A DNA stretch of 64,000 nt from Membranipora membranacea (lineage: Eukaryota; Bryozoa; Gymnolaemata; Cheilostomatida; Membraniporidae), in assembly GCA_914767715.1 (NCBI GenBank), contig OU612068.1, positions 21,700,001 to 21,764,000 of the forward strand, given 5' to 3'. The notes below the pieces were generated by a model. That model searched no databases. It saw only the letters and a program-made list of their open reading frames with translations, and had not been told where the DNA came from. The translations under genes were made by a program, and so were the position numbers. Positions 22,057-32,600 of the stretch are shown one piece after another (position 1 is the stretch's first letter; the number at the start of each line of letters is the position of its first letter).

Positions 22057-23820
22057 GTATATACACCTATATGGCTCTAGCCTGAGATTCAGGCCGACAG
22101 AGGGACCTTGTCTGTATTCTGGCAGGAAGGTTTTCCGAAACTCCCTGATTCTGAGTCTTGTTGGATAATGCTTCTGCGGTGTTATCTTCTCATTTACCAG
22201 TATCATGCAATTCTGAATGGACCCCGGCCCTTGTGATTTGGCATTGTTTTGATAGGCTGATGGGTTTTTGGTTTTTTTGTTAAATTGTTGGCCTGAATCC
22301 CAGTCTTGTTTGACTCCTGTAAACTCATTGCAGCAAGGTGAATGCGCTGTCTTGGTATATCAGACCTCAGCATGTCACTTTGGGTAGTAGTTTCAAGATC
22401 TAAACTAATAATAACAGCTATATCTGTGACTCTACATCTAGAGAGGATGGGTGAAGGGCTGTAAGGCTGTATAAAGGTGTAACATCAGGGTGTACCCCCG
22501 ACAACAAAACTTATGCTGGAAACACCTCACTTCGCAATAATGGCCGATAATGATATGAAATCTGTTGCAATAATCTTCATATATTATTATATCTGATTGA
22601 GTAAGTTATAAGATATGCCATAAATATGTATTTTATACAGAGCCTTCCTTTCACAATGGTCCAGTTTGAAGATAATCAGATTCAGAGATTTTTGAGGTTA
22701 TTTCCGGTTGATAATACGATACATAACCATGTTTCAAGCTACTAGTTGGTTTGTGATCAATGATCATCGCATTCATTTTGGATTTACCAATCGTGTGAGT
22801 GCAAACTGACTTGTTTTCAACTTCCTCTCCATACTAGGGTGAGGTTCACACAATGATACACACACACAGTGATAGTCAATGATCATACCACACCGTCAAT
22901 ATATATTAGTGCCGACAGCACTACAGATTTTGTTCGCCGACAAACAAGGGTTTGTTTGTAATGTCAGATGACATTTTCTTATGTAATCATCATAAAGAAC
23001 ATCATGTTTTATAATTACCTTAGGGTATAAGAGCAGCCATATTTTCTTCCAAATGTGCAACGATCACTTACACAACACGGTATTGAAGTATCCTTATTCT
23101 CAAATGATTTATTATTAATAAGTGAACTGTACTGAGCTTGTGTCAACTAATTATGATTGATAGATCTTGAGTGCAAAATTCAAGGGTTAAACACATTTGT
23201 CATTTGTCAAATTGACACAATAAGCTGTCAATTAATTATATATTATTGTCTGTTATTGTTTTCAATAATCTTGAAAAGTTTAGGAATTAGAACCAAGGAG
23301 TTGGTTGTTGTTAGAACCAAGGGTTCATCTCAGGTCACCAGACATTGGAACATTACCTTTAACCAAATGATACAAAATTCAACAAAACTCAAGGACTTTA
23401 AAGTTATAGATATGAGATCGAGTTCTAGCAGTAGTGTGGTAAAGTATTCTTTAGAGAATTAAGCTTGCACACTGTACTGTGAAGACAGGAAATCACCATT
23501 AACCCACACACGACCTGTAAAAAAACAAACAAAGTAAATCAAAATTAGTTTAAAACCAACTTTCACTTATAGGGTAAACTGAGACCAAACAGATACATAC
23601 TTAGGCATTCAGGGCATGGTGACGGGTAGTTTTAGTTTCAAATTGAATTAGTTAGGCGCATACTACATGGTGATTGGAATAAAGGACTAAGTAGAGTGAG
23701 TGATACACCGAATTAGTATTGAAATATAGCTAACCATTATTTCAAAGTCATGAGACATCTGAGCAATAACAGGACCGCAAACCAGCACTATAAAAGCCTG
23801 ATGGACACTTGTAAAAATCG

Positions 23821-24245
23821 GTCAGCGCCAGGAGGCGGGTTCACGACGTGCAGCATTACACATTTAATCAGAGAATTATCTGATTCACTCAGCCCAAGGA
23901 GGCCTATTCTTCAACAAGAAGATAACAAATTCAAGTCAACGCCAGGAGGCGGGTTCACGACGTACAGCATTACACATTTAATCAGAGAATTATCTGATTC
24001 ACTCAGCCCAAGGAGGCCTATTCTTCAACAAGAAGATAACAAATTCAAGTCAACGCCAGGAGGCGGGTTCACGACGTGCAGCATTACACATTTAATCAGA
24101 GAATTATCTGATTCACTCAGCCCAAGGAGGCCTATTCTTCAACAAGAAGATAACAAATTCAAGTCAACGCCAGGAGGCGGGTTCCTGACGTAGAGCATTA
24201 CACATTTAATCAGATAACTATCTGAGTTAGTCAGCCCAAGGAGGC
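23821..24245. repeat. 114-bp tandem repeat with open frame
   Basis: Units begin at 23821, 23935, 24049 and 24163 (the last partial). The first three are almost identical. Since 114 is a multiple of three, a plus-strand frame (23750-24193) repeats a 38-residue unit (GGGFTTCSITHLIREL ...). I see no family match and regard it as a by-product of the repeat. Each unit holds the near-palindrome TCAGAGAATTATCTGA. Confidence 0.9.
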
Positions 24246-24252
24246 ATATTCA

Positions 24253-24477
24253 CAGCGAGGAAAATTGTCTAGAATCATTTAGACACATTCAGCCAACAGA
24301 GCATTGATATACACAAAGGTACAGATACCGCTATTCTACAAGCGAGGAAAATTGTCTAAAATCATTTAGACACATTCAGCCAACAGAGCTTTTAACAAAA
24401 TACAGAGAGTTACAAATACCGCATTTCAGCGAGGAACCAGGTCTAAGATAGTTTAGACATACACAGAGATAGTCTAA
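24253..24477. repeat. About 87-bp degenerate tandem repeat
   Basis: AGCGAGGAA is found at about 24254, 24340 and 24428, each followed by a GTCTA...TTTAGAC palindrome and ACATTCAGCC or a variant. It links the 114-bp array to the long-TIR element and may be part of the same structure. Confidence 0.7.
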
Positions 24478-25187
24478 CTAATCTAATCATCAGGGAATTC
24501 CAGGTTGAAATTGCATTGTGGGATTTGTTGACATGGCATTTAATTCACGAAGTAAACTTGTAGAGAAGTCTGCTCGTATCAGACCAGCACAAATTGAAAA
24601 ATTTCAATTGAATTATGTCAAACTTCTTATGGGACTAGTATGATATTGTATGGTCTTAAGACCACTGTCTTGGGGCAATTACCAACAACATTTTTGATGT
24701 TCCAATTGCCTCTTATGTCATTTTTCGGCTGGATATCTTTTGCATAACACACGAGCAAAGAGTTCAATGAGTGCCTCACTTTTCAGCAAAGAAACCCAAC
24801 TGTCAGATTCTGAAAAACTTAGATATGCCAGCTTCGCATACTTTCCTAACATGCTAATGACATGATATGGGGATATGCGGTAGCGCTGTCTCTCACCAAC
24901 CACCTCATGCAATGATAAAACATACACAATGTAGATCCCAGGACTATAGTCTTGACTTGTGTCAACTGCGTCAAACTCTTGACTTCCCACTAATCACATA
25001 TCGATAGTGTGAATATTTGGGATATGCAGTAGTGCTGCGGCTGACCTCTTCAACTGGGTACACACTTTTTTCCTACATCAAATTTGTCTCATGTCTAGGC
25101 TGCTTTTTGTCTTGTTCTCATTGAGATGTAGTGCTGTCGCTGACCACCTTTTAAAATGATGTGATAGAATATCTTGTTAAAATCTAG

Positions 25188-25324
25188 TCTAAGTGCTCAG
25201 ACTCCAAGGCGCAGGGAGTTACTTGCGCACGCTATCAAACTCCTCTCCCCTTCTCGGAGAAGGGGAGAGGAGTTTGATAGCGTGCGCAAGTAACTCCCTG
25301 CGCCTTGGAGTCTGAGCACTTAGA
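25188..25324. repeat. 137-bp near-perfect palindrome
   Basis: Left arm 25188-25255 and right arm 25257-25324 are exact reverse complements over 68 bp around a single G at 25256. Such a perfect hairpin is either very recent, kept by function, or a fold-back artefact of sequencing or assembly. Confidence 0.95.
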
Positions 25325-25611
25325 ATAGTTAAAATCATACATATGTCGTGTTTCCTGTTGACCATATTAATCACTTAACATTTCACTTACCTAACCGGTT
25401 GTGAAGAAAATTGCAGGTATGCTGCCGCGCTGCGGCTGACATGATTGCTACAACCGGGTACACTCTCAGCTTTAGATTCAGCACGTGGTTCTACCCTAGA
25501 TATACCCTTGTTTAAAACTCGTAACATTTCACTTATTATAAGCGATTTTGAGAAAAATTGCGATATGCTGCCGCGCTGCCGATCTTCCGCTGACATGATT
25601 GCTACGACTGG

Positions 25612-25745
25612 GTACACTAGACCAAGTTTGGTCCATTTGCCTGCATTCCGAGTGGCTTCCAATCCACTGGTAACGCCGCGGCGTGACCAGTGGATCGGGA
25701 GCAAAAAGCATGCAGGCGATTGGATCAAACTTGTTCTAGGTTACA
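25612..25745. repeat. Imperfect inverted repeat
   Basis: The arm from about 25612 to 25670 (CAAGTTTGGTCC, TTTGCCTGCAT, AATCCACTGGT) pairs with about 25682-25745 (ACCAGTGGAT, ATGCAGGCGATTGGATCAAA). The GC-rich centre is AACGCCGCGGCGTG. Nested in the long-TIR element. Confidence 0.8.
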
Positions 25746-26469
25746 CCCTTATTTCTTTATATTCAGCAAGTTATTATACCCTTGAAACACCCTTTATTTA
25801 AACTCTTAATATTTCACTCATTAAAAGCAATTTTTAGAGGAAATGAGGATATGCTGCCGCTGACATGATCGCTACAAATTGGTACACCCTTAATATTGGA
25901 TTCAGCACGTTGTTCCACCCTAGAAACACCTTTTATTGAATTCTTAACATTTCACTTATTATATGCAATTTTGAGAAATATTGCGGATATGCTGCCGCAA
26001 GACAGTATCATACTAACCTCATAAAGATCTGACATAATACTTATAGAAAATTTTAAATTTGTCCTGATCTAACACGAGCAGACTTCTGCAAGTTTACTTG
26101 GTAAATAAATTGGCAAGTCAACAAAATCCCCACGATGCAGTTTCAACCTGGAATTCCCTGAAGATTAGATTAGTAATATTACACAGAATAGGGGTTATGT
26201 CCCCACACATATAATGCAAAAACAAAACACCTTTTAATTTCTAAATATGACCACTACAACTGGGTAAACCCGGTGAATTTGACAGAAGAAACATCAATTA
26301 TAATAGTATAGTATGAGTAAGTATAGTAAGTATAATATGCGATCAGTTTCCTGCCATCAAAAATTGTCCGTGCCATTTTTTTATGGAGCAGTTACAGCTA
26401 GGCTGCTTCTGGCCTAATAAATAGAACTGTACCAACAATATAAGATAACAGTTGTAGCAAATGCTAACA

Positions 26470-26507
26470 ATCAGCACTTCTCGGCCTATTGGCTAAGATC
26501 AAAGTGT
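26470..26507 (+). pseudogene. U2 snRNA 5'-end fragment, probable SINE head
   Basis: CTTCTCGGCCTATTGGCTAA followed by GATCAAAGTGT matches the conserved 5' end of U2 snRNA (CUUCUCGGCCUUUUGGCUAA, GAUCAAGUGU) with about three differences. It then diverges completely. The branch-point recognition region and the Sm site are not present, so it cannot be a working U2 gene. The sequence after it shares a block with 28135-28190, so it looks like a U2-derived repeat. Confidence 0.65.
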
Positions 26508-26700
26508 CACTGCCAATGGCCGATTAGTGCCAGTTCAGTTTTGGCAGCTCGCTGCACACTTATGATTAGGAGGTCCTCTATGGCCTCACCTCTAGGATGC
26601 ATTCTAGTTTTCTAGGATGTATCACATTCTCAGTATGAGGATTAGGGCACCTTGCGTCCCTCTTTAGGGGCAGCCCAATCTTCTGTTTCTTAGCAAACAG
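26508..26700. repeat. Body of the U2-headed repeat
   Basis: GGAGGTC...TGGC..CAC.TCTAGGATGCATTCTAGT at 26570-26612 recurs at 28137-28184 (TCTAGGATGCACTCTAGT), which suggests a dispersed short element. Its 3' end is not defined. Confidence 0.5.
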
Positions 26701-28998
26701 CAATCAACATTCTCATTGTTATCATGTGCTATTGTTCAATATTATCCCTCTCAACCAACTTGACAAGGTGTCCATGTTGCCTCAATGGCCATGAATTGAG
26801 ACCACACAACATTGACACTACAGACTAATGACACCCCAACAAAGATTGGCAGCAGTTGGCTGAAGGGGATCAAATCCAACAATATTTGCTTGGCGATAAC
26901 CCTGCATTCTATCATAGACTGGTGCAGGATAAAAAATTACTCACAAGTAAGCACTCTCTAGCACAGGTTTAGTCTGAGCTCAGAATTTTGGTCTTGAAGT
27001 TTGAAGTGTGAAGTTTGTTTATTGCTTTATTATTATCCATCCATCCTATAATAAGTTGATAGCATCAAATGTACATCACATGAATGGAAAAATAAAATAA
27101 AAAAGAGTCTGAGCTGCATCGGTTGAAAAATTGCTTGTAGAATTCAAAAAAGTTTTTTTGTCTTTTAGTTGTTCTACACTTGGATGGCTTGTATTTATCT
27201 ATTTTTGCTTTGCGGGCGGATTTTCTGTTTGTATTTATTCTAATACTACTTATTTATGGCAGATAGTAAAGGAAATTTCACATAGCATTGAGAAATGTAC
27301 ATTGATCACACCATTCCAAGCTGCCATCGAGCTGAGAACGCTGGGCAGGGCTGCCAACTCTACCCATTTGTACTTTCTACTCTTCTGCTTTTTTCAAAAA
27401 ACCATAGCTTTTTTAAGTTTGAGTTCATGCCATGCTTATTTTTATACTACATCACTATGTGTTAAGTTTTTGTTCCTTGGTATTATGGCTTCAGTTCTAC
27501 TACAAAACCCTTAATTTCAGGGTCTTAACGAAAATATTCTCTCTGTGTGCACCATTGGATTATGGCCTTTCATAACCACAAAGTCATCATATTCCCTGAC
27601 GAAATCTTCTCTCTTTCCACAAAAATAGTTGGCAGCCCTGACGCTGGGCCTGTCGCCGATACTGCAGCCAGTTAAGTCAGCAAGTGCCTGATCGAGACAG
27701 TCTAGAGAAGAGGAGACATAGTAGTTTACAACATGTTAACCACTCAGAGAAATAGAAATAAAACTGAAATGTGATCATACAGTGTTGTGTAAAACAATAT
27801 AATGACTGATATTTTCCATGGTCCACAGCAACTCATCAAACTGCTGAGAAGAGATTCATGTCATTTGATAAGCATACTCAAGAGCATTATAGAAGTAGTA
27901 TATTTACGGTTGCCACTTACTTATCTCCTTTTCAGCCGTGGTAAGATAACTCTTCATTGTTTTTCTTAAATTACTTCAAGTTTCATTTCTTGAACTGAAA
28001 CGCAACAAATTCAGCTGGGAATTCACTTTACATATTATTATATAATCTAACTGTACCTGCTGCCTAACAGAGGATTGATCAAGGATTTAACCAAAAATGA
28101 TGTCAGGGCCTTTTTCTGTTTGTGGCTGTTATTCTTTTATGGGAGGTCATTTTTGGCTCCACACTTCTAGGATGCACTCTAGTCATAAAGATGCATAAAT
28201 TTAGGGTCAGTATTTGACTTTGACTTCTTGTATTTACTTTTATCCCATTGTCTCTCCATAAGCGTACATAATTTAATGTTTGCACAGGGTACTGTGAATT
28301 GTATTCTAAGTTGAATGAAGAAAAAGAAATTTCTCTAGAAAAATGCAACAAAAAGATGCATGTAAGCCTGTTTGGTTTGCTAGCATCCCTCTATCCTTTC
28401 CAAGCCACAGATGGAACACTAGGAAAACAGGCTACCGAATTGAACCATTCAATGAGTATTCATTTCATAGTAATTAAAATAAGACAAAATAAAAAAAAGC
28501 ACAATAAATCAAATAGTCTGTGGATTCACACGATAGGTAAAATATTTACTGTAAGCCTGTAGATCCGTCAAACACATAAGTAGTGATGATGATGATAACA
28601 TAAACAACAAAATAAAATCAATAAAAGGGAAACAGAGTAAGTAATTTCAGTGTGGCTTTAGTTTTTTTCTGCAATTAAGTACGACCTCAGAGTAAATCTA
28701 AGGCCCATTTAAACAAGCTAGTTAGCTGAAGATTGATCTACATAAGTGTACAGTGTATCGGTAGACTATAATTGTGATAAGCATGAAAAAAACAGTTAAG
28801 TTTATCGTAATTCCTGCGCAGGCCATCATGTTCATTGTTTTCACGAAGAAGACTGTTGCGTACGATCACTGACCTGAAGACTTGTTACGTACACGTGTAC
28901 GTACGTGAATGTACACGTAAGTACGTGACGTAAGTAAAGCGTAAGAGTGTACAAGCAACTCAACAAAGTCTTATACAGTAAACCTGATTCTAACCAAA
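26701..28998. other. Spacer between copies, right part
   Basis: Holds the hAT MITE (27346-27640) and the repeat block at 28137-28184. An ACGT-rich patch with TACACGTGTACG and TGACGTAAG lies at 28890-28945. No gene seen. Copy B begins at 28999 without a recognisable boundary sequence. Confidence 0.5.
27346..27640. mobile_element. hAT-type MITE, 295 bp
   Basis: Terminal inverted repeats CAGGGCTGCCAACT are perfect over 14 bp, and a perfect 8-bp target duplication ACGCTGGG occurs at 27338-27345 and 27641-27648. Both are hallmarks of hAT transposition. It is non-coding; open frames across it are chance. Confidence 0.9.
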
Positions 28999-29576
28999 AA
29001 TACTAGCGTAATAATCATACACCAGAGGCATTTCTCTCTCCTAATTCTAAAACATCTTATAATAATATAGAACTCTACTGTTTATGTAATACATTAGCAT
29101 AGGCTGATTCATTGATAGTTTCCACAAAAATAAAGCCCATTTCAAAGTCAGCAATTTCTATAATGAAACTGTGACAGCTTAATTGAGAGACTAGATATTA
29201 TTGACCATTCGAGAACAAAGTAAGAGGAGCAGGATGAAAGTAATATTAATGTTTCATAAATATAAACGCCTCATTACACAGAGGCATTATTTTGCATTCA
29301 GATCGATAACATAAAATATTATAATATTTTCAATAATAAGAAAAAAAGGACTGCAACAATAGAAGAATAAATAGCAGCTCCGAAGTGAATAAACTTTCTT
29401 TCAATTAATAAGCAATCCATAGATAATTAAGTTGCATTCACGCATATTCTCTAAATAAAAAGTAAAAAAATGACATCATATTTTGTTATAATAAGAATAT
29501 CAGAATAGCATACTGGAGAGGATTGATGTGAAGTCGCCGTGGTTACGGAGAAGCCAACTTGGTTCTATGACGTTGT

Positions 29577-29683
29577 TTACGAATCACCTGTTGCTTTGGA
29601 GGGTGTCTGCTGGTCGTCCAATTCTCTCCAGTATTTATAGTTAGTCTGCAGCTGATTGGCAATTTCTGGAATGTCTAGGAAAG
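29577..29683 (-). CDS. PDE8: PDE8 exon 20 (copy B): C-terminus and stop
   Basis: Encodes [21 protein letters not shown], ending KATGDS and TAA, matching the [24 protein letters not shown] end of PDE8B. Acceptor ACATTGCAG. No canonical polyadenylation hexamer was noticed in the 580 bp that follow on the minus strand. Confidence 0.95.
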
Positions 29684-32600
29684 CTGCAATGTAAAAGGTT
29701 TTCCGTTGAAAGAAAAGAAACAAATCAATACCGTACATGTGACAATGTTTGATCACCTCAAGATCTAGTTTATCAGACCAATGTAACACTGTTGTTTCCT
29801 TCATAAGACTTACTTCTCAGTTCAATTCTTACTCTAGTCGGAGCAGCGTTTTCGCATGCATCAAAATTTACAGCAAGTTAAGATCAGCTATGTGCCCTAA
29901 TAACCACCTACACCTATATCTGACAACTCATTTTGGTCACCATACCAAAGCGTGGAATATTACAATCCTACTGACATCAGGGATTCTTCGTTTGAGAGAC
30001 ATACCAATCAGGTATAATAGTTGTATAACATTAAATTTGCTGCATCATATCTTATCACATGTTAAATACCCTTACGAAGTATAGTTTTTTGTCATTAGCA
30101 GTCTGTGAGTTCAAAGACCTTATACATTAATGCCTAATGAAGATCGCAGTCTACCAAAGACACCAGGTAGATGTAAAAACGTTGGCACAGAATTTTCTTA
30201 GTTTATGATAGAGGTCCGGTCAACTCTGGGGTTTTGCCAATTGCATAAATCTGATAATCCGATAATGATCCATTCATAAAATTCTACTCACAATCCCAAT
30301 GCTCGAACATATTCATGAGGAAAACTTCCATAAACTTGAGTTGTGAGTGAGGTATACTGCAGGTAGCTCTGTCAAAGTTAGGCATGACAACAGGAAGCTG
30401 CCTACGGCGCTCCTCGTCAGTCTACAACAAACACAACGTCATCAAAGTGAGTATCCAGTTAGACCAGTCAGTGAATTCAAAATCATCAGGTCTCAATTCT
30501 CAATTGACATAACAATAAGGTGTCTACACATGGTATGCATCATACATGGACTGAGACATGATCACATTGCAGCGTGGATGGTGTTGCACAAGTTTGATAG
30601 GGTTGATACATTCAAAACCACCACTTTACTTTATCTGCTATATAAGAAAAAGCTACCAGGCCTGGCTGTTGTACTGCAACGAAGCGACGGACAAAGCGGA
30701 TTTAACTCTGTGACTGAGATAAGAATTCACTCCAGCCAGGTGATTTGTAGCAACATGTAGAGCAGCACGCAGCCTGCCCTTACTCAGGCATACTGACTCT
30801 CGTGATCTGACTGGGCATGTAGATCACTGATAAACTTTGCTATCATTACCACAAAGCAGGTGTCGTAAGGCTAAGTATGCATCATGCGTGACTTGAATTT
30901 GCGCATGTGCAAGAACAATGAGTTTAGTTTGGGTTCTGATTGCAACTTTGGAAAGGGGAAATGGGATATCCCCTGCATAAACTGTCAATAAAAATCAGCT
31001 AATAATGACAAGAGAGGATAACTGGTAATAACAAATCCGCATGCTTTGGGGAGTATGTCACCAGAGCAGGTAGCCAATCAGATGGCTTCGGAATTACGAG
31101 ACTCAATTTTGCAGAGATCAGCTCATGCCCAGAGCTGAGCATGCGCAGAATGTTACTCAGGTTATAAAAACAGATAATATATTCTACCTGCTGGAAATAC
31201 TCTTCAGCTATTCTGTTGGCCCAAACTTTCATAGTAGGTAGATCTCTGGCTGGATTGGACACATCTGCACACTTTATCACCATGCGCAGGATTTGTCTTC
31301 TGTTTTCTGGGGAGTTCATCACATAATCCGACATATAAGTCGCACCGCTCTGAATAAAAAAGTTCATTTAGCTTTATTATTTATTTATTATTATTTATTT
31401 ATTATTTAGTATTTAGATTTGACTTAAATTATTCTGTGAAAACTTAATAGATGCGAATGTTGGATTTCCTGATGAATGGGGATAGGAAAAAGACTGCTCC
31501 TTGGGCTAGGCAAGGATAGCATCTGTCCTACCTAGGATCAAGGAGTTGTCCTACCATATAACTATTGGCACATAACTCCAAATAGCGGTATAAAACAGCC
31601 CATAAACCCAAACCCAGGATAAGTTATAATGATCTTTTAAACTCCTTGTTATACCTGTTGGACTAAAACCATTTCAGAAGAATAAGTGTAACTACCAACC
31701 TTCACGCTATCATCTTCGTCAGCATTTTTAAGATTGGCTTTACATATATGGATGAATCTCTGTAAATGCTCAAAATGTTTGGCCATTTCAGTGGCGAGTA
31801 CCATATCGATGACGTTGTGGCGCATAGATTCATATTCATTCCTGGTAAAATAAAATGTGAGAGTGGGTGTGATAATCCCCAGGCCTCACACTCTGTCAGG
31901 ATTTACAGATGTCATCAAAAAGACAAAAATACATAAAATAAATAAGGTTGAGGATCGTTATAGTCACTATGCACATAAATGTTATGGAGTACAGGACAAT
32001 TTGTGAGACTATCTTTTACCAGACTCTAATGGACAGTCCTAGAGCATCACGATTCACGGAGGACGCATAATGATATCATGCGGTGTCTGGACAAACAAAC
32101 TTAATTACAGAAAAAAAATCTGTGTCGGTGCCCAGGTCATGAAAGGGACACTTGAGATGACCATTTCTTCTCCAAACAACATTTAAATTGATATTAAAAG
32201 TGGTGATAAATAAGTGAGATGTTTGTACATCATACCTTCAAATCCAGGGTTGGTCAAAAGCATCGCTATGATGGCAACGAGGTAGATCTTAAGATATGGC
32301 AAGAATTTATGGCGCATATCAATTATTAATAACTACTTGTAATGATCCATAATAATAATAAAATTTCACTTCTTACGCGTGATTATCCATTTCCTCAGTA
32401 TGGAGTGGGGATATTTAACCAGATATTTTATGATAAAGAGCCTGCGATTCCAAGTATATAAACACGATACCACCCTACACAAGAATGTACCACTCTAGTG
32501 GGCGATAGATAATGAGACCTGGAGGGCAGCTTTTCACAGCTGAAATTAACCAAAGGTGTCTCCAGCTTTGCAAACAATGGACTAGTTGCTAGCCAATGTG

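Larger units (their letters stand above)
20336..23749. other. Spacer between copies, left part
   Basis: Mostly AT-rich single-copy sequence. Apart from the two exon-like stretches at 21296-22056 I see no gene, RNA or clear element. Confidence 0.5.
24860..26000. repeat. Degenerate direct-repeat array (GATATGCTGCCGC motif)
   Basis: At least six units carry GATATGC(A/T)G..GCTG followed by CGCTGAC, ATGATTGCTAC and GGGTACAC (near 24868, 25020, 25125, 25420, 25560, 25850, 25982). Several share TTTCACTTATTATA and TTCAGCACGT spacers. They are subterminal or internal repeats of the long-TIR element; a weak relative lies near 57040. Confidence 0.7.
24478..26174. mobile_element. Long-TIR (foldback-like) element, about 1.7 kb
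   Basis: Bases 24478-24620 are repeated in inverted orientation at about 26030-26174 (shared blocks: CTAATCTAATC, TCAGGGAATTCCAGGTTGAA, AAGTAAACTTG, GTCTGCTCGT). The arms are roughly 140 bp and imperfect. The interior has a direct-repeat array and two further palindromes. No transposase was recognised; the minus-strand frame 24718-24990 (90 residues) resembles nothing I know. Confidence 0.7.

Noticed and set aside
23821-24245. CRISPR-like array
   Set aside because: The 114-bp units are contiguous tandem repeats with no unique spacers, in an animal genome.
26470-26507. Functional U2 snRNA gene
   Set aside because: Only the first 35 or so bases match; the rest of U2, including the Sm site, is missing.
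30347-30760. 137-residue plus-strand open frame in copy B
   Set aside because: It runs antisense across PDE8 exon 19 and its intron, and in copy A the same frame is broken.
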